This document shows, in pieces, positions 43,723-56,600 of a stretch of DNA of 64,000 bases. Both the position numbers and the translations under genes were made by a program. This DNA is from Chlorokybus atmophyticus (taxonomy: Eukaryota > Streptophyta > Chlorokybophyceae > Chlorokybales > Chlorokybaceae). The DNA is taken from positions 62,001 to 126,000 of the forward strand of contig RHPI01000446.1 in NCBI GenBank assembly GCA_009103225.1, in the 5' to 3' direction. The notes beneath the pieces were generated by a model. It was not told where the DNA came from and searched no databases. It worked only from the letters and a program-made list of their open reading frames with translations. How positions within the stretch are numbered: the first letter of the stretch is position 1; the number at the start of each line of letters is the position of its first letter.

Positions 43723-44776
43723 CACCCCCTAACCCCCAAATTCCGACAACCTCGCCACCGCGGCCACCGCCGCCGCCGCCGACAACGACCTGGCCAGCGT
43801 CACTGCTTCAATGCCACCGTGACGCCGTCACGTAACTGGCCCAATCGCGTAGCGCGTGACGCACAGTAGAAAGTTGCTTCTTCGATTCCAGCATTTGTTT
43901 GTAAGTCTAAAGCTCAATTACAAATCTATGCGCGGCAAAAGTCAGTTCGCGGTTACAGGGGTTGACCCGCAGTTGACACCTGTTACGCAAGCGCAAAATG
44001 GTTAGGATTTAACCAAGCCTACCGTACTGCCAGGAATTCAGCCAATTTGCGTTTTCCGAGTTAGTCTCCGAGTTAGTTTTTCTTTCGACCTTTGCGCCGC
44101 AGGCGCTGCACATTATCGACGAGCGGTGATCCAACGGTCAATTATGCCTACCGTAGGCGTCAGTGACCGATGAACGGCTTGTAGAAGTCCGGTAGAGGCC
44201 CCGCCTACGAGGGGCCTTTACCGGCCTTCTACAAGCCGTCCATTGGTTTTAAGCTCTATCAACGCCGTCAACCATAGTGCCATCAACCGGTCTAGCCTTT
44301 TTTGACAGTTTTGATGACTTGCTGGAAATATTGTTTTGGTCGAATGATTCCTAGCGGTACGGTACTGATTGCATTTGTCGGTCAGGTGGTGATTTCTCCG
44401 TTGTAAGCCCAGTTAAGCACGTCGCTTACAAAGCTGTTATTTAACCTCGACGACATTTACGAATGCTGCCACGTGGCGTTCAGGTCATCTGGGGGGAAGC
44501 AGCGGCGGCGGCGGCGGCGGAGGCGGAGGAAGCGGAGGAGGCGGAGGCGGAGCTGGTGGCTTGGGTCGGAGGAGTTGGCAAGGTCGTTACCTGGAGCTGG
44601 GTGGCGAATGCTAGCTTAGCCCTGGGCTGGTGTGTGTGAGGGTGTGGCCTGGTCAACAACCGCCCAGGTGGTGGTGGAGGTGTTGTTTGAGCAGCTAGCT
44701 GATATGTTGTTAGTGCGGTAGCTGTTGGCACAGCACGCAGGGTTGTAGTGGGCTGGGTTAGAGCAGCGGCGGCAAC
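43723..44776. other. divergent intergenic region
   Basis: Separates the minus-strand small membrane protein from the plus-strand TMEM184 gene. It contains a 28-bp-arm hairpin (listed separately), a GCC-repeat stretch near 43760-43790, and a (GGC)n/(GGA)n-rich stretch at 44500-44560. No coding frame is convincing. Confidence 0.45.
44175..44238. repeat. imperfect hairpin with 28-bp arms
   Basis: 44175-44202 pairs with 44211-44238 at 26 of 28 positions (one mismatch, one G-T), loop of 8. The arm starts CGGCTTGTAGAAG. Short related motifs (GCCTACCGTA) occur nearby at about 44020 and 44145. Confidence 0.8.
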
Positions 44777-47294
44777 ATGCTGCAGAACGCCACCGCCTAC
44801 CTGGTGGCAGCGGCGTTCGCCTTCTCCGCCTGTGCCGTCTCTCTCTACCATATCTATGGCCACCTTCGCAACTACACCGAGCCGGTGTACCAGCGATTCA
44901 TCGTCCGCATCATCTTCATGGTCCCGGTCAGTGCACACTGTATCACACTCTAGCTCAAATCTCTCTCCTAGCAAGCATGACTTGCATGCTTGTGTGTAAG
45001 CTGTGCACACAACATTGTGGGCTAGGGTTAGGGTGCTCAGACGGGGGACCCAAGGATCCACGACAGTGTTCACGACTCAAGCACATGTAGCTTCACTGAC
45101 CCATCGTAATTAGTGTAGGTCGGTGTGTGGTTGTATTGTTGCAGTGTTTTTGCACCAGACTGACAAGTACCCGTGTATGAGTTTTTGACATCGTGCCCAA
45201 CCCACATCTGATATGTAACAACTTGTCCTCGTGCAGGTGTACGCAATCTCTTCATGGTTTTCGCTTGTATTCCGACATGAAGCTATTTACTTTGACACCA
45301 TCCGAGATGTGTAAGCAGCTGCATGGTTGCTTACTATTGGTTGGCACACAACTACAATACTGATTCATCCAAGCTGCGTGTGAACTGGCTTTTTATCATT
45401 GCAGGTATGAAGCGTGGGTTATATACAACTTCTTGTCCCTCTGTTTGGCGTATTGCGGCGGGCCGGGAGCGGTTGTGGTGAGTCTCGAGGGGCAGGTGCT
45501 CAAGCCCAGCTGGTGGTGGGGCACATGCTGCTTGCCGCCGCTGCAGCTTGACGGGTACGCACACTTCAGTTGCATGTGCATCAACTTACTTGAGGGCAGC
45601 AGAGTCAACCTCAGTGGTTTGAGTTACTCTATTCGCTACACCTGTGTATGATCACATTTCAGCAGATGCGTGTATGAAAGCTTGCTTGTCATGTTTTCTC
45701 CATGAAGGACTGCATGAGGTTTGTAGTAGCCATTGTTGCCAAGCCAAAGGCAGCTTATTGTGCAACTCGGATAAGTGCTGCTCAACACTACCTCTGTGAC
45801 TTACCGTGACTTACTGGGTGTCTGCATCTTGTTGGTCGCATGCACATGTGTGCGTGTGTTTGATGTGTGTCGTGTGGCAGGCATTTTCTGCGGCACGTGA
45901 AGCAGGGTGCGCTGCTGTTTGTCTTCGTGAAGCCTGTGATGGCGGCGGCAGCGTTGATACTTCACTCGTGCGGGCTCTATGAGGAAGGAAATTTCGACCC
46001 CACGGAGGGGTACCTCTACATTTCCATTGTGTACAATATTACGTACACCATTGCCCTCTACAGCCTGCTGCTCTTCTACGCTGCGACGCGTGAGCTCCTT
46101 GCCCCCTTCAAACCTCTCGTAAAGTTCGTATGCATCAAAGCCGTCGTCTTTGCTACGTACTGGCAGGTATGCATACACATACAACCATCTTGAAGCTTCG
46201 CTATGCCTCTCATGGTCAGTGGTTATGTACATGTCCAATCGTGCAGGTATAGGCCGTGCACTGGTTGCATTGTTCTAAAGCTGTGTCCGTGCTTGCAATC
46301 AACGCACAGCGAGTGTCATCTTGTTACTTGAAACTCTGGATTGTGCACAAGCTTACACGACGTAGTGCGCAGATGCTGCTCGGCATGCATGTTGTATGCT
46401 GCCTATGTCGTCTCCAGCTCAGTCTGTGCGAATGTGTGTGGTTGTGCGCAGGGGTTCTTGTTCGCGCTGCTGGTGAAGTTCGGTGTGCTCAAGGATGCGG
46501 GAGACAGCAAGCTGCTGCAGGACTTCACCCTTTGCATTGAGATGCTGGTGGCGGCGTTCCTGCTGTGGCTCGCTTTCCCGTACACGGAGTATCGCGCCGC
46601 CACCGCTGTCAATGGCGAGGCCAAGCTGGGTGTCAGCATCGGCCATGCCATCAGCTTCAAGGACGTCTTCGCAGACACAGTCCACCAGTTTGCCCCAACC
46701 TACCATGACTATGTCCTCTACTCCGATGGCGCCAAACATGACATGCAGGTGGGCATGTTGGGTCATGCTGCACTCATGCACAGGCGTGTATGCCCATCAA
46801 CATTGCTCATGTGTACACGTGGACCATGTGGACTGGTCACTCAACGCCATGTTGTGTGGTCATATGCTGCGTTTGTCTGCAATTGACCATGATGCAGCAA
46901 TGCTACGTGTCTGGACATTTCATGAACTTGTGCTTCTGTGTCTGACTCTGCATGTTGGTTGCAGAATCCGCGAGTGCCGCAGAATGCCCCGAAAGGCAAG
47001 CGTTACCGCACAAGGACGTTTGTGCCAACGGGCAAGGAGATGGGTATGGTGCACGCGAGCGGGGGGGCGGCAGCGTCATCGGCGGTGCATGCCTCGCCAG
47101 GGGGCAACCTGCCGCCAATAGACGACAGCTTAGAGTTGCTTGAGGCCGGGCAGTCCCGCTCGGAAGTGGCTCATCCCGCAGCGCATGTGGAGCCTCCCAT
47201 CATCGACCCCTTTGGCATGCAGGACCTGAGGCCCGCTGCTGCGACTTCATCGGAAGACAAGGATATCCCTCTTCAGGAGATTGACTTGAAATAA
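44777..47294 (+). CDS. TMEM184/LAZ1-family seven-span membrane protein (DUF300)
   Basis: Six exons give 428 residues exactly in phase: 44777-44926, 45237-45310, 45405-45554, 45881-46166, 46452-46748, 46965-47294. The N-terminus starts with a membrane span (YLVAAAFAFSACAVSLYHIY). Family hallmarks are IYNFLSLCLAYCGGPGAVVV, LKPSWWWGTCCLPP, HVKQGALLFVFVKP, YTIALYSLLLFYAAT and the KFVCIKAVVFATYWQ stretch. A soluble C-terminal tail of about 140 residues carries VHQFAPTYHDYVLYSD and RYRTRTFVPTG and ends acidic. Plant LAZ1 proteins act in vacuolar membrane and brassinosteroid-linked homeostasis; animal relatives include organic solute transporter alpha. The transported substrate cannot be read from sequence. 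The length is usual for the family. Confidence 0.93.
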
Positions 47295-49159
47295 GGTGTT
47301 TGTTGATGTTGTTGTTGGCTGCGATTATGTATGTATGCAACGTTGATTGTGAGCTGTGTTGGGGGGGCGCTCTTACTCAACATCTCTGCAGATATCCGTG
47401 TGTTGCTTGCAGAGTGTTGGTAATGCGCAGCCAAATTGTTGCAATATAAAGGCTGCCCATGCTTGTACTTCATTCAAGCCTTGTGTTCATCTTGTACATA
47501 CTTTTGCAGTATGGTATAGAACTGGTGGTTGGTTGCTGCACGCAGCTCTATATGTAAACGAGTGACGCTCGAGAAGTTGACCGGATTGGTTGCTGCTAGA
47601 ATTGGTTGCTTATGGCTAAGTTGCAGGCCTTGTACTGGCTCTTTCTTGTAGTCGCAGAAACATACCGTTTACAGGCTGTTGTGTACCAAAAATGGTATGC
47701 TAGATTAGTCGCATGCAAGGTGTGCAATACAATAGCAGCACAACATGCAGCAGTGGGCACATACCATGCTTACACTCACCACCGGGCTGCCTACTCTACC
47801 CAATATGCTAAGCCCCTGCCCTGTTAGTCAGACGCATGCATGGTGTCCAGCAATGTTTTTGGGTGCGTGCGGTCCAAGTCGCCGTGCACAAACTCCTTTA
47901 TCAGGTGAACTGCGTACAGTCATTGCAACGACCATTGTCAACTCAGCGTCTATGCCTGCGCCAGACAGGACTGTAGCATTCGCAACTGCAGTGATTCAAA
48001 TCGTACTGATTCCTGTTCACCTACAAACCTGGTTGCACCATGACAGAAAGGGCACGGGGAGCAGGCTGACTGGCAACACAGCTTGCCCGTCGGAAGGACG
48101 AGGTCGCCCAACCCCACCAGCAGCACCTAGCTGCCAGCAGTAACGCAGCAGCACTGCACACTGCGTGACGCAGTGTGCGGGAGAATACCACACTGCGAGG
48201 TGACGTTGGAGCAAGGGGCAGGGCAGAGAGGCGGGGCAGAGGGGCCCTGCCAGATCAGGAGCGACAGGGTTGCAGCGTCTGCAATGGCGGAGGAGGAGGA
48301 GGCGGAGGGAGGAGACGCGAGGAAGGGGACAGGGCAGGAAGGAAGGAGAGAGAGGGAGGGAGGAGGAGGGACATATTCACACACTGCATGCTGCTACTGC
48401 TGCGCCGCTACAGCCAGTGACTACCTTTGTTGACGCTGCTACACGTGTGTTGTACAGGTAAACAATGCACGTATTTAATGAGATGGCTAACCGGGTGTTA
48501 GTTTTAGTGCAGGTAGTGAAGTTGGTATTGGTGGTTTGAGAGTGGTAGGTGTCAATACCCCGGTGGTCGACATGTTATCCAAAAACGGTGCGAGCTGCAT
48601 GCTGCGCATGTTGCTGTGGATTGCATGTGTTGTGAGCAGTCCTGCTGCGCATGTTATATATATAGAGTAGTTGCGAGATGCAAAACCTGATAGAGTGCAC
48701 TAGGTAGGCAGCCATGCTAGCATGACGTTGTACATTTTCTCGTATTTTAGTTGTGTCACTTTAAGATGCTTATCATGTCCATTACGGCATCAGAGGGGAT
48801 GCATCCCTGCAAACAAAACCTGGTGCTCAGCAAGCTAGCAAGAAATGCATCAACCTGCACATCCATCCATGCCCAGCATGTGCTACATTAGCATTGGTCT
48901 CATCCTCTGTGTCATGCGCCAACTACAAATGTTTTGCTAGCCTGTACATGGAGTCTAGCCTTGTGCCTTAAGATGTGCGCCAATCTACAAGTGCTTGTCT
49001 TCTGCCGACCTCGAATGTCCAGCATTGACTTCAAAACAGCCATATAGCCTGGCTGACAGGCTGTCCAGTAAAGTGCTTACATCTCCTGCCATTGCCTCTC
49101 GCGCGATTGGGATACTCGCTATGGTTTGAATGTATTGCAGCAAAAACCAGGGGGAATCA
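47295..49159. other. convergent intergenic region, no supported gene
   Basis: Lies between the 3' ends of the TMEM184 and PBP genes. It contains a GGA-rich stretch (48280-48370) and a palindrome at 48156-48178 with 11-base arms GCACACTGCGT around one G. Frames here are short and unrecognised. Confidence 0.5.
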
Positions 49160-52100
49160 TCAAACTGCTGTAGTTGACATAAACTTGCGCCGGTTCTCCA
49201 CTCGTCGCTTGTTCTTCTTCTTATCCTTGTTCTCAATGCCTTCCTTCCCATGCGCCATGGCCATGAAGCGTGCCCAGAGCGGGGCCGCAATCGTTGCGCC
49301 GCTGCCGGGCAAAGGCCTGTTGTCGTCGTGTCCTACCCACACAACGCATGACAGGTAAGGCGTGTAGCCAGCAAACCACGCATCACGGAAATCGTCGCTC
49401 GTGCCAGTTTTGCCTGCGGCTGTGCGGGACGCTGCATTGTCACGCCAGCTGGCCACCGCAGCTTTGCCAGTTCCCTGCAAGAGTGGTGATAGTAAGGCTG
49501 AAGTCACAGCTGCGGTTAGCTGTCACAAAAGACTAAAACAACATACCCGCTTGACGGCTTCCTTCAGCATGCTGTGAAGAATCTTGCAAGGTTCAGTTCG
49601 CACTGCGGTGTAGAAGGATGGTCGGTGCTTATATATTGTGTTGCCATGCCTGTCCTGTAGTTGCAATCAGAGTGTAAGCAGTTGCACCCAAAGTCAGTCA
49701 CTTGCGATCACACGCCCCACAATGCAAAGCCAAGTGATGACGACTGCAACTGTACCTTGATGCTGGTAACAAAGTGGGGCTTGGTGTATACACCTCCAGA
49801 AGCTATGGTGTTGTATGCGCAAGCAATCTCCATGGGCGTCACTTCGCATGCACCGAGCGCCAGCGACAGCGTTTCAGGCAGCTCTGATGTAACACCAAGT
49901 CTTCTGGCCATGGCAATCACCTGCCAGAGACCAAACCATAAGCATCATGCACATTCTAAGCGGGCTGCTACTGCAGCTGTTACTCCATTGAGACCTTCAT
50001 GCGCGTACTTACATTCGAGGGCCGAACCATAGATGCCAGCTTCACAGTGGGGATGTTGAGCGAAAACACCAGGGAGTCCTTCAGCGAGACTCGGCCCCGA
50101 AACGTCTGAGAGAAGTTTTGTGGCATATACTGATCAATTGTGTCAAAAACAACGGGTTCATCGTCCAATTCTGTGATGCGGAACACACAATGAGTCAGTT
50201 ACAAGATGCAAGGCGCTCTTTTATGGCGACCGACGAATGCCTTGCAAGACTTAAAACTCACCTGTATCAGGCGTAGCAATGCCTAATGCAAGGGCAGCAA
50301 GATACACGAACGGTTTGAACGCACTGCCCGGTGAGCGCTGTGCAAGCACTGCTCTGTTGTACGGGCTGGAACTGTAGTCCCTGCCCCCAACCTGCAATGT
50401 TCACAGCATGTTGCGTTAAGGTACAACTCACAACGATAGGTGTGATAGCTTTATGTTGGTATCTAGAGCTGGTGTCAGCAACTACACACCATGACACGAA
50501 CTGCCCCTGTTGCCGGTTCCAGGGCTACCAGTGCTGCCTCTCCAGCAAAATTAGATCTGCTTCTGTCCTCAGCCAACAAACCTTCTGCATATTCCTGCAG
50601 CAGAAGTGCACAACGTCAAGCCCGTCACTCAAAATCACACGTTTTTCCACTTGTCTCACCTGCAGCGACAAATCTACTGTCGTTTGGATCTTCAAGCCCC
50701 CGCCTGAACGCACGGCATCATCTCCACATAGATGCTTAAGCTGAGACCCAAACAATGCTCTTGTGACTGTTGTGTTCAGCACAAAGCGGCACAGTGAGTC
50801 AACCAAGCTTACCTGATACAGAACTTCGCCAACAAAAAAGGGAGCTCGATAGGGCGCAGCTCCAGGTGGAGCCATGAGCACGGAGCCGTGAGCTCGTGCT
50901 CCGGGGTTCATGGCTAGATTTAGAGACTCTGGCAAGCCCTGAGGCCAAAATGCAACCCGATGTAAAACCTCTTTGAGCCAATCAACCAGCAGCATGCGCA
51001 CAAAAGACAATGTGCTTACTGCAAGGTCCTCGTTGTCGGCTTCTTTTTCTGTTATGTACCCGGATTGCACCATGCTTTGCAGCACACCATGTCTGGCCTG
51101 TAGTGCACCCTGCTCCAACAGTACATGTCATACACATACACAAGTTGCGCGCTACACACTAGTCAGCTAAGAAACAATACACAGAACTATCTCAAGTCCA
51201 GTATACGCATGGGTGAGCAGTTGACAAACATCATTCCCATCTGCAAAACCATGTATGATTGTTTGCACGCAGGTGCATGCTTGCAAATGAACCTCAAAAA
51301 CTTGCACAACTGACCTGCGGGTTTCTGAAAGGCGACAGCAGCTCTGGTGCGGGCAACAAGCCTGCAAGCATAGCTGATTCACCAAGAGTGAGCTGCGACG
51401 GCTTCTTCTTGAAGTACCCCGAGGCTGCTCCAGCTATCCCCGTGATCCCGTGTCCCCAATACACATTATTCAGGTACATCTCCAGAATCTACATAAATGA
51501 CTGCGCTAACAGATGTTCCAAGTGTGGTGACAGTCGTGACACAAAGCACAAGTTGCTTTGTGACTCATGCCAGTATCAGAAAGCATTGCGAGCATGCACA
51601 AGAGTGGATATATATACAAAGGTGTGACAGAATACTACTGACCTGCGGCTTTTTCATACGCTGCTCTAGTCCAATGGCAAGGACGACCTCAACAAGCTTG
51701 CGAGATATTGTGCGATCATGACTCAACAGCATGTTCTTCACCAGCTGCTGAGTGACCGTCGAGCCTCCACCCTGCACTGCAACGCATTTGGCCCAACACC
51801 ACAAGCAGGTTTTCTGACTCCGACGGATAAAACCCAAATTTTACCTGGCGACCTGCGCTGATGACTGCTCGTGCCAAGCCTCTAATGTCAACACCTTTGT
51901 GCGACCAGAATCTCCTGTCCTCACTCGCAACAATTGCTTGCCAGATGCTGTCCGCACAATCTGTAATAGCAACCTGAAAAGCAGTTTCCAAGGTCATCGC
52001 ACAAATGTTACATACGCAACACTTAGTTGTTGGGCAGCACCTCCACAGTGATGCACGCACTCACAGTCACAACACTTGCAACAAGTCGTGATAGTGCATA

Positions 52101-52740
52101 CATATTGTGAGGTAATGGTGGCCACCACTTCGCCCTTGCAGTCATAAATGATGGTGGGTTCTGCGCCTGGTGGCTCAGGCGGCAGACCATTCGGCCTATC
52201 TCCCAGAAGCTCCTTCCATCTCTTCACCATGCCCGGTTTCACACTGCTGCTGAACTTCAGTGCGTCACGCACAGCCAGTGATGCAGCTGCTGCAAACCCA
52301 GCTAACGCATACGTCTTCGGGTCTAACAAAACCCTGCCACAGATGCATGCAGTGAGATATGCACTGTTCAATCCTCAAGTGGTAGTTATGTGAGCCACCC
52401 TGTATGCATAACTCATGCTGTGCACAGTCAACATTACAGTGACATGCACATGTACATACCTTCTTAGCCTTGGTGCTGCTGCCTCCAAGACCGCGCGTGT
52501 TTGCGTGCGTCGTTGGCTACGGTGCGTAACAAGCACAGCCGATGACGAAGTGCAGCACTCAGAATGGGACAACAGCGAGCGTTCACGTCGCTCACCCACT
52601 TCAGAAAGCGCAACTGCTGCTTCCGACAAACTGATAGTACTAGTCTGGGCACTGATAAGACAGTCCGCACTGGGCAAAGAGCCTGTCAACCATGCCAAGC
52701 GCCCAGCCCCCTTTGATGTGGATGTTAATGCCATTGGCAT
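49160..52740 (-). CDS. class A penicillin-binding protein (PBP1a-like), probably plastid-targeted
   Basis: Fourteen exons give exactly 741 codons: 52740-52460, 52333-52102, 51973-51845, 51771-51643, 51488-51315, 51109-51020, 50938-50813, 50740-50660, 50594-50490, 50391-50262, 50170-50013, 49920-49756, 49654-49547, 49474-49160. Residues 1-90 are Ser/Thr/Arg-rich, as in a plastid transit peptide; a membrane-anchor-like stretch ([14 protein letters not shown]) follows. The glycosyltransferase (GT51) domain shows [24 protein letters not shown] and [11 protein letters not shown]. The transpeptidase domain has all three motifs: SAFK (in SPGSAFKPF), SLN (FSLNIPTVK) and KTGT ([14 protein letters not shown]). 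The tail is Lys/Arg-rich. It would polymerise and cross-link peptidoglycan at the plastid envelope, needed for plastid division in organisms that keep it. The introns exclude bacterial contamination. It lies 46 bp from the upstream gene. Confidence 0.95.
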
Positions 52741-52786
52741 GGCCGGCTAGCAGCAAGCTAATCAGCTGACCAGCTAGCTCCCTGTC

Positions 52787-53113
52787 TTATTGCCTGTTCT
52801 GTCCAGCTGCCATCTTGTCCTCTGGCCTCACCAGGTTCTCTTTGTTTCCATCAGCGGCACTGTTGCTCGGAGAGCGCTGCGCTTGTGAGGAGGAAGCCAG
52901 GCTCTCTATGACCTCGGAGAAGTTGGGGTCAAGGCTGCAGACGTAGTCCGCATGCACGATGGAGTTGCGTCTCAATCGTTGACTGACCTGCACTTGTGCA
53001 TGCAAGAAGCGTCAGCAAGCATCTTAATCAAGTAACCATGCTTGCATCCCCAACAACCAAACCACACTTGCCTGCAACACTCCACAAGGCTCCGCTTGCT
53101 GCCTGTCCGACAT
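52787..53113 (-). CDS. 80-aa unrecognised protein with a GC-AG intron
   Basis: Exon 1 (53113-53072) encodes 14 residues starting MSDRQQAEPCG. It ends CAG|GCAAGT, the classical GC-type donor. Exon 2 (52987-52787) continues in phase with VSQRLRRNSIVHADYVCSLD and ends in TAA. The C-terminal half is Ser/Asn/Gln-rich with NKENLVRPEDK. No family is recognised. The stop is 46 bp from the PBP start on the same strand, which is very close for separate eukaryotic transcription units, so the two could share a promoter region or transcript. Confidence 0.6.
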
Positions 53114-53680
53114 GAGTCCACGAGACGAAGCGCTCAACAGCAACAACAAGAAAAATAATCCATGCACATCCCACGACACGCCAGCTTCACCACCTCGCCC
53201 ACGCCGCCAACGACAGCGCCAACACTACCGCCGCCGCCGCCGCAACTGCTTGCCGAAATCCCGCCCAAATCTAAATTTGATTCACTGCTTCAGTGGCTGA
53301 GTGAATCAGTGCGATCACACTTCCTTGCTGGCGCAATGAACTAATCAGTGAGCTGATCAGTGAACTACTTTGCACACTCGCTGCTTGGCGCCAAACAGCA
53401 GCATTGGCGGTGTGGCCAGCGGCGGCGGCATTGCTGTGGGCGGCGGTAGGGGCGGCGGCTGGGAGATCTGTTGTCCGGTCGGTGACCGATGGTGAGAGGA
53501 GGCATGAGAAGTGCTTGATTGCTGGTCAGAGCGGCTGTTGTAGGAGGGGTCAGCTGTGCTGGGACCAGCAGCAGCTGCTGCTGCCGTTGGTTGCGGCAAG
53601 GGCGCCTCGTGGGTGGTTGCTTGCAACTTAGTGGGTGAAGCATGATGGTATGATGCTGTTTTGGGCATGCGGGGCTGTTC
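53114..53680. promoter_or_regulatory. divergent intergenic region upstream of the glycosyltransferase gene
   Basis: 567 bp separate the start of the 80-aa gene (minus) and ATG 53681 (plus). It holds GCC/GGC-rich runs (53200-53240, 53420-53460) and an imperfect GAGTGAATCAGTG / CTGATCAGTG patch near 53300-53360. No promoter element is clear. Confidence 0.3.
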
Positions 53681-56600
53681 ATGTGGCCAGTTCAAGGCGG
53701 CGGCGGCAGCAGCAGCAGCCGGCGTCCTGGGCAGCAGGGCCGTCCAGCTGCTGCTTCTGCTGCGCATTCCGTCATCGCTGCGTCGCTGTCGCACCTCAGG
53801 ATACTGCTGGTATGCACTGTCATGCTCGCTGGCCTGATCTTGGGCTACTACATCCGCCTGCACGTTGAGCTCCGTGTCGGCGTCTCCTCTGCCTCTGGAG
53901 GAAGGGTCCCTGGGCACTTCTCCCCTGGTGACAGTGATGACGACACCATCCCCTCAGACTCTTGGCTGCTCTCGGAACCAGATCATCGCAAGAAAGGAAG
54001 CAGGTAAATTTCAACAGTTGTGAGCGGCTGCCAGTATGTGCGCAAGGATCCAAGCACAGCCGCTCATATGGATAGTATTTAGGCCACACAAGAACGCACG
54101 AGGACAACCTGGTTGTTGCATGCTGATTGTGGCAGGCTGAAGCATGCCACATGGTACACATTTCTTGCTTAAGCGAACGGTATTTGCCAATTATGCACAA
54201 TCAATGGTCACAACGAGTTGTTGCGAAGCTAGGTCCATTAAAGTCGTGCTTACTGTGTGGCTATGCCTGCCCTTGCAAAGCCGCACGCTGCATTTGTATA
54301 TCAATGTAGCAATGCAGCAGAGTCACGTATGGCAAGTTTGTGCAGCTCATTACTCCACCAGCCGCTGCAATTCATCAGCTTATTGGCTGTCACAGTGTGC
54401 CTGTTGAGGACTGCTGATACCGCTGGCCGCTGATACCTTGTCTTGCAAAGGAGCAAAGCAGGTGATGGGACCGACATTCCAGCAAACGCAAGCAAGCAGT
54501 CAGGCCTGCGGCAGCTGCAATACACGAAATCGGGTTTGATAGTGCCACCGCATTTGGCTGACATCCTGGCAAGGAAAGAGGTGCTCCCATCTCGAAACAA
54601 GGAGCCTTCAGACATTGCGCAGCTGTCCTTGGAGCAGCGTGCAACATCACCGTCGATGTGCGGCAACTGGCAGGTTCTCATATTGCTCAACTGCAGCAGG
54701 CATAGGTCATCGTGAGATGTTACTTACAAGACGCTTTGTCACAGCACAAGTATGCCAGGTGGCATAAAAGGGCCATGGCAAGCTTGTCGAACCCAAAAGC
54801 TGCAGCAAAGACACGATTTGTGGTGTTTCGCTGCCGCCAGGTTGGTGAAGTGAACGAGCAATGCGGTGGCCTCGCGGACCGTTTCACAGGAATGGTATTT
54901 GGCATTTTGATAGCCAGTGCAGCTGCCAACACTGCTGCTTAGTCAACATCAGCTGACGTTTTATTTTGTTCATGCAGGTGTCTGCATTTCTTTTTGCGCT
55001 GCTGACTGACCGAGTGTTCCTGATAGACTGGCCAGGCTATGAAAACGCCTTCAACTCTCCCTATGCCAATCTTACATACGTACCTGAGATCCTTGGACAA
55101 CCTTCGCGTGACAAGCTGTTGCCTGTCATGCCGTGGGTACGTGCGTGCACATCATGTTGTTGAACACCACAACACTTCACAACAAGCAAGGTTAGTTCAA
55201 TCAACCTTTTGATTGCAGGTGCCATTGCATCCGCGCTGGGGTGTAAATGTGACGGGCCTGCTGAACGGGGATGTTGGCATGTACAACTGGCATGATTGCG
55301 AGGTTCGACGGCGTTTTGACAATTGCGGTGGAGCCTTTGCAGGGCATCTGGGTCATCTCAACAGCTACTTTCAGGAAAAGGTCAGCCTGATCTACATGGC
55401 GTGCGTGCAGATTGTGTCGACCGCTGCAGCGCAGTGCACACCTTCCTCGCACAGATGCTTTCAAGCTGCTTGCCATCACGCTGGTCACATGCACAGTGAT
55501 GGTTGTTTGTTGTTAGTTAGCAAGCATTCACACGCACACGGGTGGCAAGGTCGTTGAGGTGTCCTCGCACAAATTCTTCACCTGTTAGGTGGTGGTCATC
55601 AACTTCAACCGAGGCGTTGTAAGCATGGCTTTTCGAGAAACTGGACCTCAGATGCGGCTGCAAGCAATGGGACTGCATCCTGACACCGCCTTTGGTTGCC
55701 TGCTTCATTTCATCATGCGGTAAGCTCGATAGTCGTGTCATGGCTATCCATAACAGGCGGGACTGCCAAGGTAGCTAGCAATAACTCCTCCATCTGCCAA
55801 CAGGCCAAGCAGTACCGTGCACAGCTTGTTTGCGCGCTACAGTCAGGTGCTGGATGACCCGACAGTGTTCAGTGTGGGCATTCACATTCGCACGGGGGAC
55901 AGCTCCTTCCAGAAGAACGCCAATCTTACTGTCCTTGACCATGACGAGTATGGCACGCAGTTTCAGGAGTACTTTGAGACCGCTCAGGTGGGCTCTGTGT
56001 ATGTGTACAGAAGGCTTCAAGGCATAGAGCAACGTGTGTGCGTGTAAGCGCGTGTGCATATGCGTGTGTATCTTCCATGATACACACAGCACTTCACATA
56101 CCCTATACACGGATGGGAATGAAATGGGTTTACGCTGGTCCTGTCCTGGTGTGCTGCGCTCATGGTTGTTATTGTGTCAGGTGCTTGCGGACTACCATGC
56201 GCAGCCTGGACAGCGGGTCGTATGGTATGTCATGAGCGACAACAAAGCACTGAAGGATGACGCACGCAGACGCTACACATCCAGGATGCTGACAACAGAC
56301 ATTGAAGCAGCGCACATTGACAGAGAGATTTGGGAGAAGGCTGCCAGGGAGGGGAAAAAGAAGGATCCCAATCGGTCCTTACAGGTGCAGTAACATACAC
56401 AGCATGCGGGCTTCGCATTGTTGGTGTGTTGAGTGACAGTCACACTGTCAAGTATGCGCAGCTGCCTGGTTAAGACTTGGCATGCACTGGTCTTGTGTTG
56501 TCGTGATCAGAATAGTCTTTTGATATGTGCTGATCATTGACTTGCTGTTCATTGACTAATCATGGGTAAGCAGGAGTCGCTTGGGGAGTGGTGGCTGTTG

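Noticed and set aside
47745-48143. 132-residue plus-strand frame
   Set aside because: Composition is unremarkable, no homology is recognised, and it lies in a convergent intergenic region.
49160-52740. Bacterial contamination as the source of the PBP gene
   Set aside because: Thirteen phase-consistent introns and neighbours such as MED31 and TMEM184 on the same contig show it is nuclear.
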